This document shows, in pieces, positions 35,556 to 44,158 of a stretch of DNA of 64,000 bases; within the stretch, counting starts at the first letter, position 1; every line of letters begins with the position of its first letter. The notes beneath the pieces were generated by a model. It saw nothing but the letters and a program-made list of their open reading frames with translations, was not told where the DNA came from and ran no database searches. This DNA comes from Hyphococcus aureus. Its GTDB lineage: Bacteria > Pseudomonadota > Alphaproteobacteria > Caulobacterales > Parvularculaceae. The DNA is taken from positions 1,178,001-1,242,000 of the forward strand of contig NZ_JBHRSH010000002.1 in the NCBI RefSeq assembly GCF_042643165.1, written 5' to 3'. A program made the position numbers and the translations under genes.

Positions 35556-36536
35556 TCATTTATATTCAACAATGCCGATGTGACGGCCGGTCAACTTTTT
35601 TCGTTTGTAGTCGAGCATTCCGGCGACGGCCGGAAATTTCGACAGTGTCAAAAACTTCGCCGCCAGCGTCGCATGTTCCGGCGCCGCGCCTCTGGCGATC
35701 AGGCCGCGACGCGTTCTCCATAGCGAGACCGGGTAAAGAAGAAGCAAAGCCAGGCTCAGCCCATAGGTGAACGGCGCAGCGACAAGCGCTGCAACGGGAA
35801 GAATGAGCCCCCAGAACCAGGCGCGCCGGCGCTCGGCCAGAAAATATCCGGGATGAAGGTCACCCACCTGCGCAAAGGCGTGACCTGCACGAGTCATGCG
35901 CCGCCACCACTGGCCAAAGCGATGAATATCCGCATCGTGAAAGCACATATCGTGATCAAGGCGGACAATCTTCGCGCCCGTCCCACGCAGCCTGATGCAA
36001 AAATCGTCATCCTCCGCCGCGATCACCGCCGGATTGAAACCACCTATTGCGCGAAATCCATCCGCCCGCACCATGAAAATGCCGCCGCAGGCCTTGATCT
36101 CACCGAGGGGACCGTCCCACTCCATATCGCAGAGACGGTTGTAGATTGTCGCATCGGGAAACCGCTCGCGGCAGCGCCCGGTCACCGCGCCGTATGACGG
36201 ATTGGCGACCAACGCCGCAACTGCTGCGCCTGTAAAGCCGGGCGCCAGTTCGCAATCGCCGTCGATGAACATCACATAGTCTGTGTCAGGCCATGTACGC
36301 GCGAGGGCGTCAAACCCCGCATTGCGCGCGCGCGCCGCCGTGAAGGGCGCAGCGCGGTCAAGCGCAACGACCTCAACGCCTTCGCCCTTAGCAAAAGCAA
36401 CGCTATCATCGGCGGAGCCGGAATCCACATAGACAATGCGCGCGGCCTCTTTTTTCAAAGAAAGAAGACACCGCTTGAAGCGATCCCCCTCATTGCGGCC
36501 GATGGCGACAAATCCGATCGAAGGCGTCTTCGTCAT
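35556..36536 (-). CDS. GT2 glycosyltransferase
   Basis: This 326-residue protein has the GT-A features FVAIGRNEGDRFKRCLLSLK, the metal motif FIDGDCELAPG (DGD), CGGIFMVRADGFRAIGGFNP and AAEDDDFCIRLRGTG. A hydrophobic C-terminal pair of helices (FWGLILPVAALVAAPFTYGL) anchors it in the membrane. It should add one sugar to a lipid-linked intermediate. The start overlaps the previous gene's stop (ATGA). Its C-terminal half closely resembles the GT2-like domain fused to the ATPase two genes upstream, except that here DGD is intact. Confidence 0.88.
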   Translation of the reverse strand: MTKTPSIGFVAIGRNEGDRFKRCLLSLKKEAARIVYVDSGSADDSVAFAKGEGVEVVALDRAAPFTAARARNAGFDALARTWPDTDYVMFIDGDCELAPGFTGAAVAALVANPSYGAVTGRCRERFPDATIYNRLCDMEWDGPLGEIKACGGIFMVRADGFRAIGGFNPAVIAAEDDDFCIRLRGTGAKIVRLDHDMCFHDADIHRFGQWWRRMTRAGHAFAQVGDLHPGYFLAERRRAWFWGLILPVAALVAAPFTYGLSLALLLLYPVSLWRTRRGLIARGAAPEHATLAAKFLTLSKFPAVAGMLDYKRKKLTGRHIGIVEYK

Positions 36537-37747
36537 TCGCCAGTCTCATCTTGATCGCGCTGACCTGGACCGTTTCGCGTCGGCGTCCATGTCTTTGCAC
36601 TGGCCCGGCCCCTGGCGCCAAAGACCGATATTTTTGAAAGCAGAAAATCGAAAACGCCGCGCAACGCCGATGGCGGCAACGCTTCCTGTCCGAAACGGGC
36701 CCACGCCGCAACAACCGATACGCCAGCTAGCGCAAGCGCCCAACAGGCGAGCTGGAACGCGCCGGAAACGCCGGTCGCAATCCATGCGAAGAAACAGAAA
36801 ATGACAAGCGCGACGAGCATAGCCGCAAAGATCGTCAAAGGCGGAATCATCAAATCGATGGCGGCGCCGATCTGCGCGAAACGCCCTTTCGCCAGGCCGT
36901 CGATCAGAGCGCCAAGGCTTTCCCGCGCGCTGTAGCTCAAAGAGCCGATGGACCAGCGCGCGGATTGGCGCGTCAATGCGGCGTCATCGGCGGGAAACTC
37001 ACTTGTTACGACGGCGCCCGGAACAAAAATCGGCGCTGCGTTCTTGCGAATAAGCGTCATGGTGAGCGCCAGATCCTCGACAATCTCGCCCGAACCGAGA
37101 TCGAGCCCCGAAAGCGCACGCCAGGGCGCGGCGAACCCGGCCCCGGTGAATCGCGTCACATCGAACAGCCGAGAAAGCCCACGCATGCGCACATTGTTGA
37201 TGAAGCCCCATGCGAATTCAGCCACCTTCAGGCGGGGCCCTGCCTCCCTTGGCGCCGACATCAGATACAACGCCTGCGCCGGACGATCCTTGTGCGCCGC
37301 CAGCCCCGCAATCTGTTGCAACGCGCCGGGCGCAAACAGGCAGTCCGCATCCGTGAAGACAACAATCGCCGGCGGCGCAGCGCGCAAATGATCGAGCGCG
37401 AATTGCAACGCATAGCCCTTCCCCCGGCGGGAGACGTCGTTGCGTTCAATGACTTCGGCGCCCAACGCTCTCGCCGCCGCGGCCGTGTCGTCAGTGCAAT
37501 TGTCAGCGACCACAAGCATGCGGTCGCCCTCGCGAAGCTGCGCGCGCGCATTCTCCAGCGTCGGCGCAATGGACGTCGCTTCATTATGGGCCGGGATAAC
37601 GACAACAACCGGCCCGGCTGGCGGCATGTCCCCTGTGGCTTCATCTTTTCCGAGGATCGCCGCTGCGACCTCAAGCGCAAGGAACAGCGCAAGAGCAAAA
37701 CCTGCGAGCGCGAGCGCATAAAGAAGGACAAGAACCAGAAAGCTCAT
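36533..37747 (-). CDS. Membrane GT2 glycosyltransferase, processive-like
   Basis: This 404-residue protein has an N-terminal membrane helix, then VVVIPAHNEATSIAPTLENA, VFTDADC (DxD), RFTGAGFAAPWRAL, VEDLALTM and RQSARWSIGS, which contains QxxRW. Three or more C-terminal membrane helices follow. The DxD plus QxxRW pattern is that of processive enzymes such as cellulose or hyaluronan synthases, though single-addition members exist. It lies 45 bases after the ATPase-GT2 fusion and overlaps the next GT2 gene by four bases. Confidence 0.88.
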   Translation of the reverse strand: MSFLVLVLLYALALAGFALALFLALEVAAAILGKDEATGDMPPAGPVVVVIPAHNEATSIAPTLENARAQLREGDRMLVVADNCTDDTAAAARALGAEVIERNDVSRRGKGYALQFALDHLRAAPPAIVVFTDADCLFAPGALQQIAGLAAHKDRPAQALYLMSAPREAGPRLKVAEFAWGFINNVRMRGLSRLFDVTRFTGAGFAAPWRALSGLDLGSGEIVEDLALTMTLIRKNAAPIFVPGAVVTSEFPADDAALTRQSARWSIGSLSYSARESLGALIDGLAKGRFAQIGAAIDLMIPPLTIFAAMLVALVIFCFFAWIATGVSGAFQLACWALALAGVSVVAAWARFGQEALPPSALRGVFDFLLSKISVFGARGRASAKTWTPTRNGPGQRDQDETGE

Positions 37748-37792
37748 GGAGCGAGAAATCCTATGAACAGGCGGCGTACGCCCGCAACAGCG

Positions 37793-39937
37793 TTACGCGC
37801 GCGACGGCCGGTCGCCGCCGAACCAGAAACGGATAACGCCGAGCGCTTCTGCGAAGCGGCCAAAGACTGCGCCAAACGCTTCTCCCCAGGACTTCAAGCG
37901 AAACGGTCCGCGGCGCAGAAGGCTCGCCAGAATTTTCAGCGCGTAAACCGCAGCGCCAAGTACGAGAATTCCCGCAGCGGCAAAAGGCGCCGGGGTCATC
38001 GGCGCAAACATGTTCGCAACGATCGCGCCCAGCACCGCCGCCGCGACAATGGCGAGCGGAATGAAAAAGCCCCACATCATCGCCCGTACGGTTTCACCGA
38101 CACCGTGACGTTCAGGCGGGCCGCCATGAAGCGACATAGCGTAAGCATTGTCGAAACCGCGCAGGACCGCGCGCTTCCACCAATTGGTTTTGCGGGGCTC
38201 GTTGATCATCATATCAGTTTCGAGCCGCCAGATATGCGCGCCGCGACGGCGTTGGCGGATACAAAGATCGTCATTCTCGCAGGAAAGAAGGTCGCCGCGA
38301 AAACCGCCCGCCGCCTCGAACGCCTCGGCGCGCATAAAGGCGCCCGGCGCGATGACCGACACAATTTCACCCGGCGTTTCATTTTTGCGCTGCTCAGATA
38401 CGGTGGGAAAAGCCACCTCATCGCCATTGCGCTGGCGCATGCGCCCTTCGATCACCGCAACTTCCGGTCGCCGCTCCATGAATTTTTCGGCGCTTGCAAA
38501 CCAGTCGGGATCAAGCGCACAGGCCGCATCCATGAACTGCACATAGCGAATGCCGGGTATGAGCTTTTTCAAATGGCGGTAGCCCGCATTCTTGGCGCGG
38601 CCCGCTGTTTGCGGACCCTTGCCGATTTCCGCAATCTCGGCGCCTGCTTTACGCGCCGCCGCGACCGCCTCGTTCATGGGCGTGAGCGGCGCGAAGACCG
38701 CGGCGCAATCCTCAGGCAAGGAGCGGATTGCGGCTTCGGGAGAGATGCGCGGATCAAGCCCGATAATGACGGCGCCGATAATGGCTTTCTGCTGCGCAGG
38801 CTCGGCGGGTTGCGCCACAGGCGCTGGAGCCGGCTCGGGCGCGCGCTGCGGTTCCGGCGCCGGACGCTCCGCCAGCCGCAGCCCGGCCTCGTCAGAAGCC
38901 GGCATGGCGCGGCTTGTCACTTCAGCGCGCAGATCAGTCAGCGTTTTCACCGGAACACCGCTGGCGAATTCGTCTTCGCGCGCGTCCGCAAGATCATCCC
39001 TTTCCGGCGGTGTCGGAATATTCCGGCTTAGAAAGTCCGTGCGGTCGTCGACAAACGCATCTGGGCCTTCATCTTCATCGTCGGCGGCGGCGATTGGCGG
39101 CGCGCTCGGTTCGCGCGAGGCGATGCCGAAAACGCCGTAGGATTTCTTGTCACGGACAACGCTGCGGATGGTCTCCACGCCGACAACAAGATCTTCAGCC
39201 GAAAAGGCGTAAACCAGCGCTGTGTCGGCGATGACGTTAATGACGCGGGGAACGCCGCGCGATTGCTCCGCAATCAGGTCGATGGCGCGGTCTGTAAAAA
39301 TCCGGCGGCGACAGCCGGCGATCGAAAGCCTGGTCTCGATATAGGAGTGCACTTCCTCGCGACTTAGCGGGGTCAGGTGGAAATCCGACCCGACACGTTG
39401 CGTGAGTTGCAACAATTCCGGCTTGTTCAGCACGCCTTTCAATTCCGGCTGACCAACGAGAATAAGCTGCAACAACTGATCCTTGCCGGCGTTGATGTTG
39501 GACAACAACCGAAGCTCTTCCAGCATGTCCGTCGAAAGATTTTGCGCCTCGTCAATGATCAGAACAATGCGGCGCCCTTGGGCGTATTCACTGATGAAAA
39601 ACTGCTGCAACTGGGAAAAGAGCGCGACATGGGAGCCGCTCTCAAAGGGCTGCCCAAAGGACATCAGCAGCCAGCTCAGAAGATCGCCGCGCCCTTCCTG
39701 AACATTCGACAGCAATGCAACGGTGTGTGTGTCGGAAAGCTGATCGAGCAGCCTGTGAATAAGCGTTGTCTTGCCGCAGCCGACTTCGCCGGTGATGACG
39801 GAAATGCCCGCATGGTTCAACACGCCATATTCGAGCATGGCGTAGGCAAGCCGGTGCGTCCTTCCCCAATAGAGGAAGGACGGGTCCGGTTGAATGGAAA
39901 ACGGCTTTTCTGTAAGGCCGAAAAACTGCTCGTACAT
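37793..39937 (-). CDS. ExeA-type ATPase (exosortase-system ATPase) fused to a GT2-like domain with a degenerate metal motif
   Basis: The product is 714 residues. Residues 1-270 match the PEP-CTERM/exosortase-associated ATPase: MYEQFFGLTEKPFSIQPDPS, Walker A GEVGCGKTT (50-58), Walker B VLIIDEAQ (125-132). Residues of about 270-385 are a disordered acidic and Pro/Ala linker. Residues of about 386-610 align with the GT2 gene downstream (GRAKNAGYRHLKKLIPGIRY, GAFMRAEAFEAAGGFRGDLL, CENDDLCIRQRRRGAH). The metal-binding DGDC is DAAC here (470-473), so catalysis is doubtful. Two membrane helices lie near 622-645 and 652-675. The ATPase is normally a separate protein of about 300 residues; the fusion is unusual. 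Confidence 0.88.
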   Translation of the reverse strand: MYEQFFGLTEKPFSIQPDPSFLYWGRTHRLAYAMLEYGVLNHAGISVITGEVGCGKTTLIHRLLDQLSDTHTVALLSNVQEGRGDLLSWLLMSFGQPFESGSHVALFSQLQQFFISEYAQGRRIVLIIDEAQNLSTDMLEELRLLSNINAGKDQLLQLILVGQPELKGVLNKPELLQLTQRVGSDFHLTPLSREEVHSYIETRLSIAGCRRRIFTDRAIDLIAEQSRGVPRVINVIADTALVYAFSAEDLVVGVETIRSVVRDKKSYGVFGIASREPSAPPIAAADDEDEGPDAFVDDRTDFLSRNIPTPPERDDLADAREDEFASGVPVKTLTDLRAEVTSRAMPASDEAGLRLAERPAPEPQRAPEPAPAPVAQPAEPAQQKAIIGAVIIGLDPRISPEAAIRSLPEDCAAVFAPLTPMNEAVAAARKAGAEIAEIGKGPQTAGRAKNAGYRHLKKLIPGIRYVQFMDAACALDPDWFASAEKFMERRPEVAVIEGRMRQRNGDEVAFPTVSEQRKNETPGEIVSVIAPGAFMRAEAFEAAGGFRGDLLSCENDDLCIRQRRRGAHIWRLETDMMINEPRKTNWWKRAVLRGFDNAYAMSLHGGPPERHGVGETVRAMMWGFFIPLAIVAAAVLGAIVANMFAPMTPAPFAAAGILVLGAAVYALKILASLLRRGPFRLKSWGEAFGAVFGRFAEALGVIRFWFGGDRPSRA

Positions 39938-39998
39938 TACGTCAACGCTTTCGATCGGCGTTAGCCAAACGGTTTAACGGCTTAAAAAGCCGCCTTTA

Positions 39999-42419
39999 CT
40001 AAAGACTGGCCAGAAGCGCTTTGGCCTCATCGCCAAACGCCAGATTTGCGCCGCCGAGGCTCAATGCTTTCTCAAGATTGTCACGCGCTGCGGCCTTGTC
40101 GCCGCTGGCGGCTTGCGCTGCGCCAAGATGGTATCGCATCTCCGGATTGTCTTCAGCCGCGGCCACGGCCTGCGACAGATATTCAATCGCTTTAGCGTAG
40201 TCGCCGGCGCGGTAATAGGCCCAGCCGACAGTATCGCGATAATACGGATTTTCGATGCTCTCGATGGTTTTCGCCACCTCAAGAGCGCGGGCGATGCTCA
40301 CCTCATCCTTCCGCATATCACTCGACAGGCTGACGAAATTGTTGGCGATGATGCGGTCGTCAGGACGTTTTTCAATAAGCTCGCTGTAAAGGTCCAGCGC
40401 ACCCTCGCGATCGCCGCTATTGAGAAGCACATCCGCCTTGAAAACCTTCAGCGCGTCATTTTCAGGCGCAGCGCGCAAGCCCCGTTCAATCAGTTCTGAA
40501 GCGTCGGCCCGGCGGTTTTCAGCGAGATAATGCCGGTAAAGAAAATCGAACGCCTCGGAGCGCTGCGGAGCCGTCTCCGTCGCCTGCAACAAGGTGGCTT
40601 CATAATCGCTCTTTTCACCTCGCGCCAGGTGAATGCGCGCCATCTGCAGTTGCGCGGCGTAATTTTCCGGATCGGTTTCAAGCATGCGCGTCAGAAGCTC
40701 TTTGGCTTCGTCCGTGCGCTCTTCGCGAATGTAAGCGTCAATAAGCGCGCTCAGCGGGCGCCCTTGCAACGGCGCATCCTCATTCTGCTCGGACAAGGTT
40801 TCAATCACGCTGCCGAAATCCTGAAGACCGATATAGGCGGCGGATTTGATGGTTGAGGCGAGCTGGTTATCGCGACCGGCGTCCGCCAGCATCTGACCGA
40901 CTTCCTCGGCGCCGCGCCAGTCTTGCTTGGCGAGACGGATTGAGGCGAGCAGGCGCAAATTCTCGACATTGTTCGGATGCACCGCAAGAGAATCTTTCAG
41001 AACCTCTTCGGCGCGATTGACATTCTTGCGGCGCAACAGGAAGCGCGCGAATTGTTGCGCCACTTCCGCGTTCTTCTTGCTCGCTTCGAAAGCCTTGGCG
41101 AGTTCGGACTGCGCGAAGCTGTAATTGTCCTGACGCTCAAAAGCCGCAGCCATGAGGATCATGGCCTGGAAAGTATCCGGGCTGTTGTCGATTACAGCGC
41201 GCAGATTGTTGATCGCCTGATCATATTCTTCTGCATCGATCTGCAACGCGGCCCGGCGCAACAGCGCCTCGGTGTTGTACTGGTCAGCGGCAAGGATTTC
41301 ATCGACAAGCGCTGTCGCCTGTTCCGTCTCGCCTTCCGCAAACAGGATCGTGGTGATCTTGTTCTTGGCCTTCAACGCAACGTCCAGGTCCTTGCTGGCG
41401 GCGAGGCTGTCGAGAAGGCTGCTCGCTTTCTCATCCTGGTCTGAACCGATATAGAAATCAGCAAGCGCGAATTGCAATTCCGTGTTGTCAGGCGACGCCT
41501 CGGCGTAAGCGCGGAGTTTTTCCTCAGCGGCCGCCTGCCCCTCGCCCATATTCACCGCACGGACGACATCCAGCTTCGCGGTCAGGTTTTCAGGCTGAAG
41601 CGCGACGACGCCTTCAAGTTGTTCGCGCGCGCCGGCGAAGTCGTTCACTTTGATCAGCTCGTTCGCGTAAACGCGACGATAGGCAGGCTGATCAGGAAAC
41701 AGCTCGATCAGCTCCCCATAGGCGGATCGCGCATCATCAGCGCGGTCGAGCATGGTGAGCGCATGAATGCGCAGAAGCTGCAACATCGCAATTTGCGGAT
41801 TGATCTCGAGGGCGCGGTTCAGTTCCGCGAGCGCCTTTTCCCAACCATCATTGATCGAATATTGGGTCACCCGGACGGTCACCGCTTCGGCGTTCGCCGG
41901 ATCTTCGGCGATCACTTCATCGGCAAGCGCCATCGCGCCGGCGCTATCGCCGATTTTCAGAAGCACGCCCGCTTTGAGGCTTTTCGCATCGATATTATTC
42001 GGCTCAATGGCGAGCGCCTTTTCCGCCTCTTCCAGCGCCGTCGTTTCATCGCTGCCGATCAGATAAAGCTTGCCGAGATTGACGTGAGCGTCGACGAGAT
42101 TCGGATCAAGGCGAACGGCGCGCTGCAACAGGCCGAACATCGCCTGGAAGTCCTGGCGCTGTTCAGCGATCTCGGCGAGACCGAGCAAGGACGGCACATG
42201 CTCTTCGTTAATTTTGAGCGCGTTCTGATATTGAATAAACGCCTTGTTGAGATCGCCCTCTTCAAGGAATTCAGCCGCTTCGCTCGAATATTTTGCAACT
42301 TTTTCCTCTGGCGATGCGCAGGCGGCTGTTAGCGCCAGCGCTGAAACAGCAAGAAGCGTTGAAAGCCTCGAGGCTGCGCTTTTGCCTGATCGCCGTGTAT
42401 TCCTGATTGTCGCCGTCAT
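39999..42419 (-). CDS. prsT: Exosortase/exopolysaccharide-associated TPR lipoprotein PrsT
   Basis: The product is about 806 residues with a lipoprotein signal (LLAVSALALTAACASPEEK, lipobox LTAAC) and then tetratricopeptide repeats along the whole length, for example FLEEGDLNKAFIQYQNALKI. Size, signal and repeat content fit PrsT, the TPR protein of PEP-CTERM/exosortase polysaccharide loci, thought to act in the periplasm or on the outer membrane during export. ATG 42419 is chosen because GGGTGGAG stands directly upstream; the frame extends 13 codons further. It is the second gene of the minus-strand operon after the WecB-STAS gene. Confidence 0.88.
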   Translation of the reverse strand: MTATIRNTRRSGKSAASRLSTLLAVSALALTAACASPEEKVAKYSSEAAEFLEEGDLNKAFIQYQNALKINEEHVPSLLGLAEIAEQRQDFQAMFGLLQRAVRLDPNLVDAHVNLGKLYLIGSDETTALEEAEKALAIEPNNIDAKSLKAGVLLKIGDSAGAMALADEVIAEDPANAEAVTVRVTQYSINDGWEKALAELNRALEINPQIAMLQLLRIHALTMLDRADDARSAYGELIELFPDQPAYRRVYANELIKVNDFAGAREQLEGVVALQPENLTAKLDVVRAVNMGEGQAAAEEKLRAYAEASPDNTELQFALADFYIGSDQDEKASSLLDSLAASKDLDVALKAKNKITTILFAEGETEQATALVDEILAADQYNTEALLRRAALQIDAEEYDQAINNLRAVIDNSPDTFQAMILMAAAFERQDNYSFAQSELAKAFEASKKNAEVAQQFARFLLRRKNVNRAEEVLKDSLAVHPNNVENLRLLASIRLAKQDWRGAEEVGQMLADAGRDNQLASTIKSAAYIGLQDFGSVIETLSEQNEDAPLQGRPLSALIDAYIREERTDEAKELLTRMLETDPENYAAQLQMARIHLARGEKSDYEATLLQATETAPQRSEAFDFLYRHYLAENRRADASELIERGLRAAPENDALKVFKADVLLNSGDREGALDLYSELIEKRPDDRIIANNFVSLSSDMRKDEVSIARALEVAKTIESIENPYYRDTVGWAYYRAGDYAKAIEYLSQAVAAAEDNPEMRYHLGAAQAASGDKAAARDNLEKALSLGGANLAFGDEAKALLASL

Positions 42420-42485
42420 TATCTCCACCCTTCTTACTAAGGTCTGTGGGTTTGCCACTGTTGGAACCTTGTTACAATGTCTGTC

Positions 42486-43697
42486 CTAAATCGCCGCCTT
42501 ACGCAGATCGGCCGTATCAGCAGCAGCGACTTCCGAAAAACCTGCCGCTGCGTAATTCATTCTGTTCGCCCGGAAAAGCGACTTGAGCCGGCTATTGGCG
42601 CCTAAAAGAGAAATCGCAGCGCCATGACGGCCGAGATGTTTCTCCAGCATCAAAACCTGTCCCAAAAAGGCGCGGTCAGCGGCCTCGACCCCAGTGAGAT
42701 CGAGGCAGACTGGGCGCCCCAGCGCCGCTGCGGCGCGGAAGGCCTCGCGCACTGGCTTCAGGCCGCCATGGCCGAGCGCCCCCGCCAGACGGACAACCGT
42801 CCCGCCGGCGCCTTGCATCACTTCGGCCCGCCCCTCACCGGAAACAACGCCCGGCTGGCGTGACTGCGGCAAGAGCCCCGTCAGGGCGAGCCCCGCCAGC
42901 GCCGCGCCGTCATCGAAATAGCGGCGCCACAAAGACGGCTCTTCCTTGATCCGCCAGATCCATTCGAGACCGGCGCGCTGCACCCATTCCGGGGCGCGGG
43001 CGACGCCGCCAGCCGTGAAGTCTACAACCGCGCCGAGATGAGCGGTCACCGGCGCGGTCAGGCGGTCGCGATTATATTCAATCCAGGCTTGCCCCTTGGC
43101 GGCGCCGAGGGCGACCATGACAAAATCAGCTTCCGTGGCGTTGATCTTGGCGATCACCTCATCGGAACTCATGCTTTCCACATCGCCGAAACCGGGATTG
43201 TGCCAGCCCACAGCTTCAACACCGCCTTTTTCACGGTTGATGACGTCGAACGCAGTTTCAGCGGCGCCGGGACGGCCGCCGAAAAAGAAAACCTTAAGGC
43301 GGCGGCCCGCGAAACCGGGACGGCGACGCAGCGCTTCGAAAAGATCGGATCCGGCGACCCGCGAGCGCACAGGAACGCCAAGCGTCTTCGCCATCGCGAC
43401 CAGCGGCGCGCCGTCGGCGAGGCTGAGATCGGCATTCAGAATGTCGCGGCGCGCGCCCTCGTCTTTCATGGCGCGCACGAGAAAATTCACATTCGGCGTG
43501 ACAAAGGAGAGCTGGCGGCGCGTTCTGACGGCGTCATCGATCTCGGCGATGGCGCGATTGATATCCGCCGCATCCACGGCCAGCCCCATCAGACACCAGA
43601 CATCGCGGTCGAAATCGTCCCGGCGCAGCGGCGCCACAGCGCCAACCGCTTCCGGGCTCTGCGCCGTCTGGTTCAAAAGGGGATCGCTCATACTCAT
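42486..43697 (-). CDS. WecB/TagA/CpsF glycosyltransferase fused to a STAS domain
   Basis: The protein is about 403 residues. Residues 35-270 are a GT26 glycosyltransferase: SFVTPNVNFLVRA, LADGAPLVAMAKTLG with the catalytic-type Asp (D95), VFFFGGRPGAAE, ADFVMVALGAAKGQAWIEYN and APEWVQRAGLEWIWRI. After a short linker, residues of about 300-400 form a STAS-like unit (PVCLDLTGVEAADRAFLGQV, HLGRHGAAISLLGANSRLKS). STAS domains usually mediate partner-switching or sense small ligands, so membership in a glycosyltransferase suggests regulation or complex assembly. GT26 enzymes are common in exosortase loci; the STAS fusion is the unusual part. It is divergent from xrtD. Confidence 0.85.
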   Translation of the reverse strand: MSMSDPLLNQTAQSPEAVGAVAPLRRDDFDRDVWCLMGLAVDAADINRAIAEIDDAVRTRRQLSFVTPNVNFLVRAMKDEGARRDILNADLSLADGAPLVAMAKTLGVPVRSRVAGSDLFEALRRRPGFAGRRLKVFFFGGRPGAAETAFDVINREKGGVEAVGWHNPGFGDVESMSSDEVIAKINATEADFVMVALGAAKGQAWIEYNRDRLTAPVTAHLGAVVDFTAGGVARAPEWVQRAGLEWIWRIKEEPSLWRRYFDDGAALAGLALTGLLPQSRQPGVVSGEGRAEVMQGAGGTVVRLAGALGHGGLKPVREAFRAAAALGRPVCLDLTGVEAADRAFLGQVLMLEKHLGRHGAAISLLGANSRLKSLFRANRMNYAAAGFSEVAAADTADLRKAAI

Positions 43698-43712
43698 CTG
43701 ACGCCGTTCCAA

Positions 43713-44158
43713 AAAGTTAACCCGTTAACAGCGTTTCAGTTCGAAACCGGAAGCGCCGTAAACCAAAAATCGCTGGTCTGCCTGCCCGCATCACAGCAAG
43801 CCGCAGGCCAGATTCTCCCCTTGCGTGTCTTTTAGGGTTTTTTTACCCCACAACCCCATGAAAATCATGGCCTGAGGCTCGCGCGCCTATCGCGCCCTCA
43901 AGGTGGTGTTTTATTTAAGGAGTTGTTAGGCCTAATGTTTTTCCAACTCAGTAAGCTTAAGATCGGGCCAACAAGATTAACAAAGCAGCGTGAGATCGAG
44001 GCGGCAGGCCTTTACTTTACTGGCTGACGCCGCAAATGATCCGGCGCCGATCTTGCTGAAATCACGTCCAGAATAGCTGCGCGAGAGACGCAGTGACCAA
44101 AGACAGGGCCAGCCACAGGGGTTGTCCCGGCCAGAAAATGCAGGAAACACCCAGTCAC
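43713..44158. promoter_or_regulatory. Divergent intergenic region between the WecB-STAS gene and xrtD
   Basis: This 446-base interval should hold the promoters of both arms of the polysaccharide locus. Visible elements are an imperfect 9-bp hairpin (CTGGTCTGC 43773-43781 with GCAGGCCAG 43803-43811, one G-U) and GGGT-T6-ACCC near 43840. There is also a possible 30-codon ORF at 43935-44027 (MFFQLSKLKIGPTRLTKQRE...) preceded by AAGGAG. No sigma-54 GG-N10-GC site with good spacing was found on inspection. Confidence 0.45.

Noticed and set aside
36965..39031. 688-codon plus-strand ORF opposite the GT2 and ATPase genes
   Set aside because: The protein is extremely Arg-rich and low-complexity; both minus-strand genes beneath it have clear motifs and operon spacing.
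43773..43811. Sigma-54 promoter near TGGTCTGCCTGCCCGC
   Set aside because: The GG to GC spacing is one base too long and the rest of the consensus is absent; the same bases form a hairpin.
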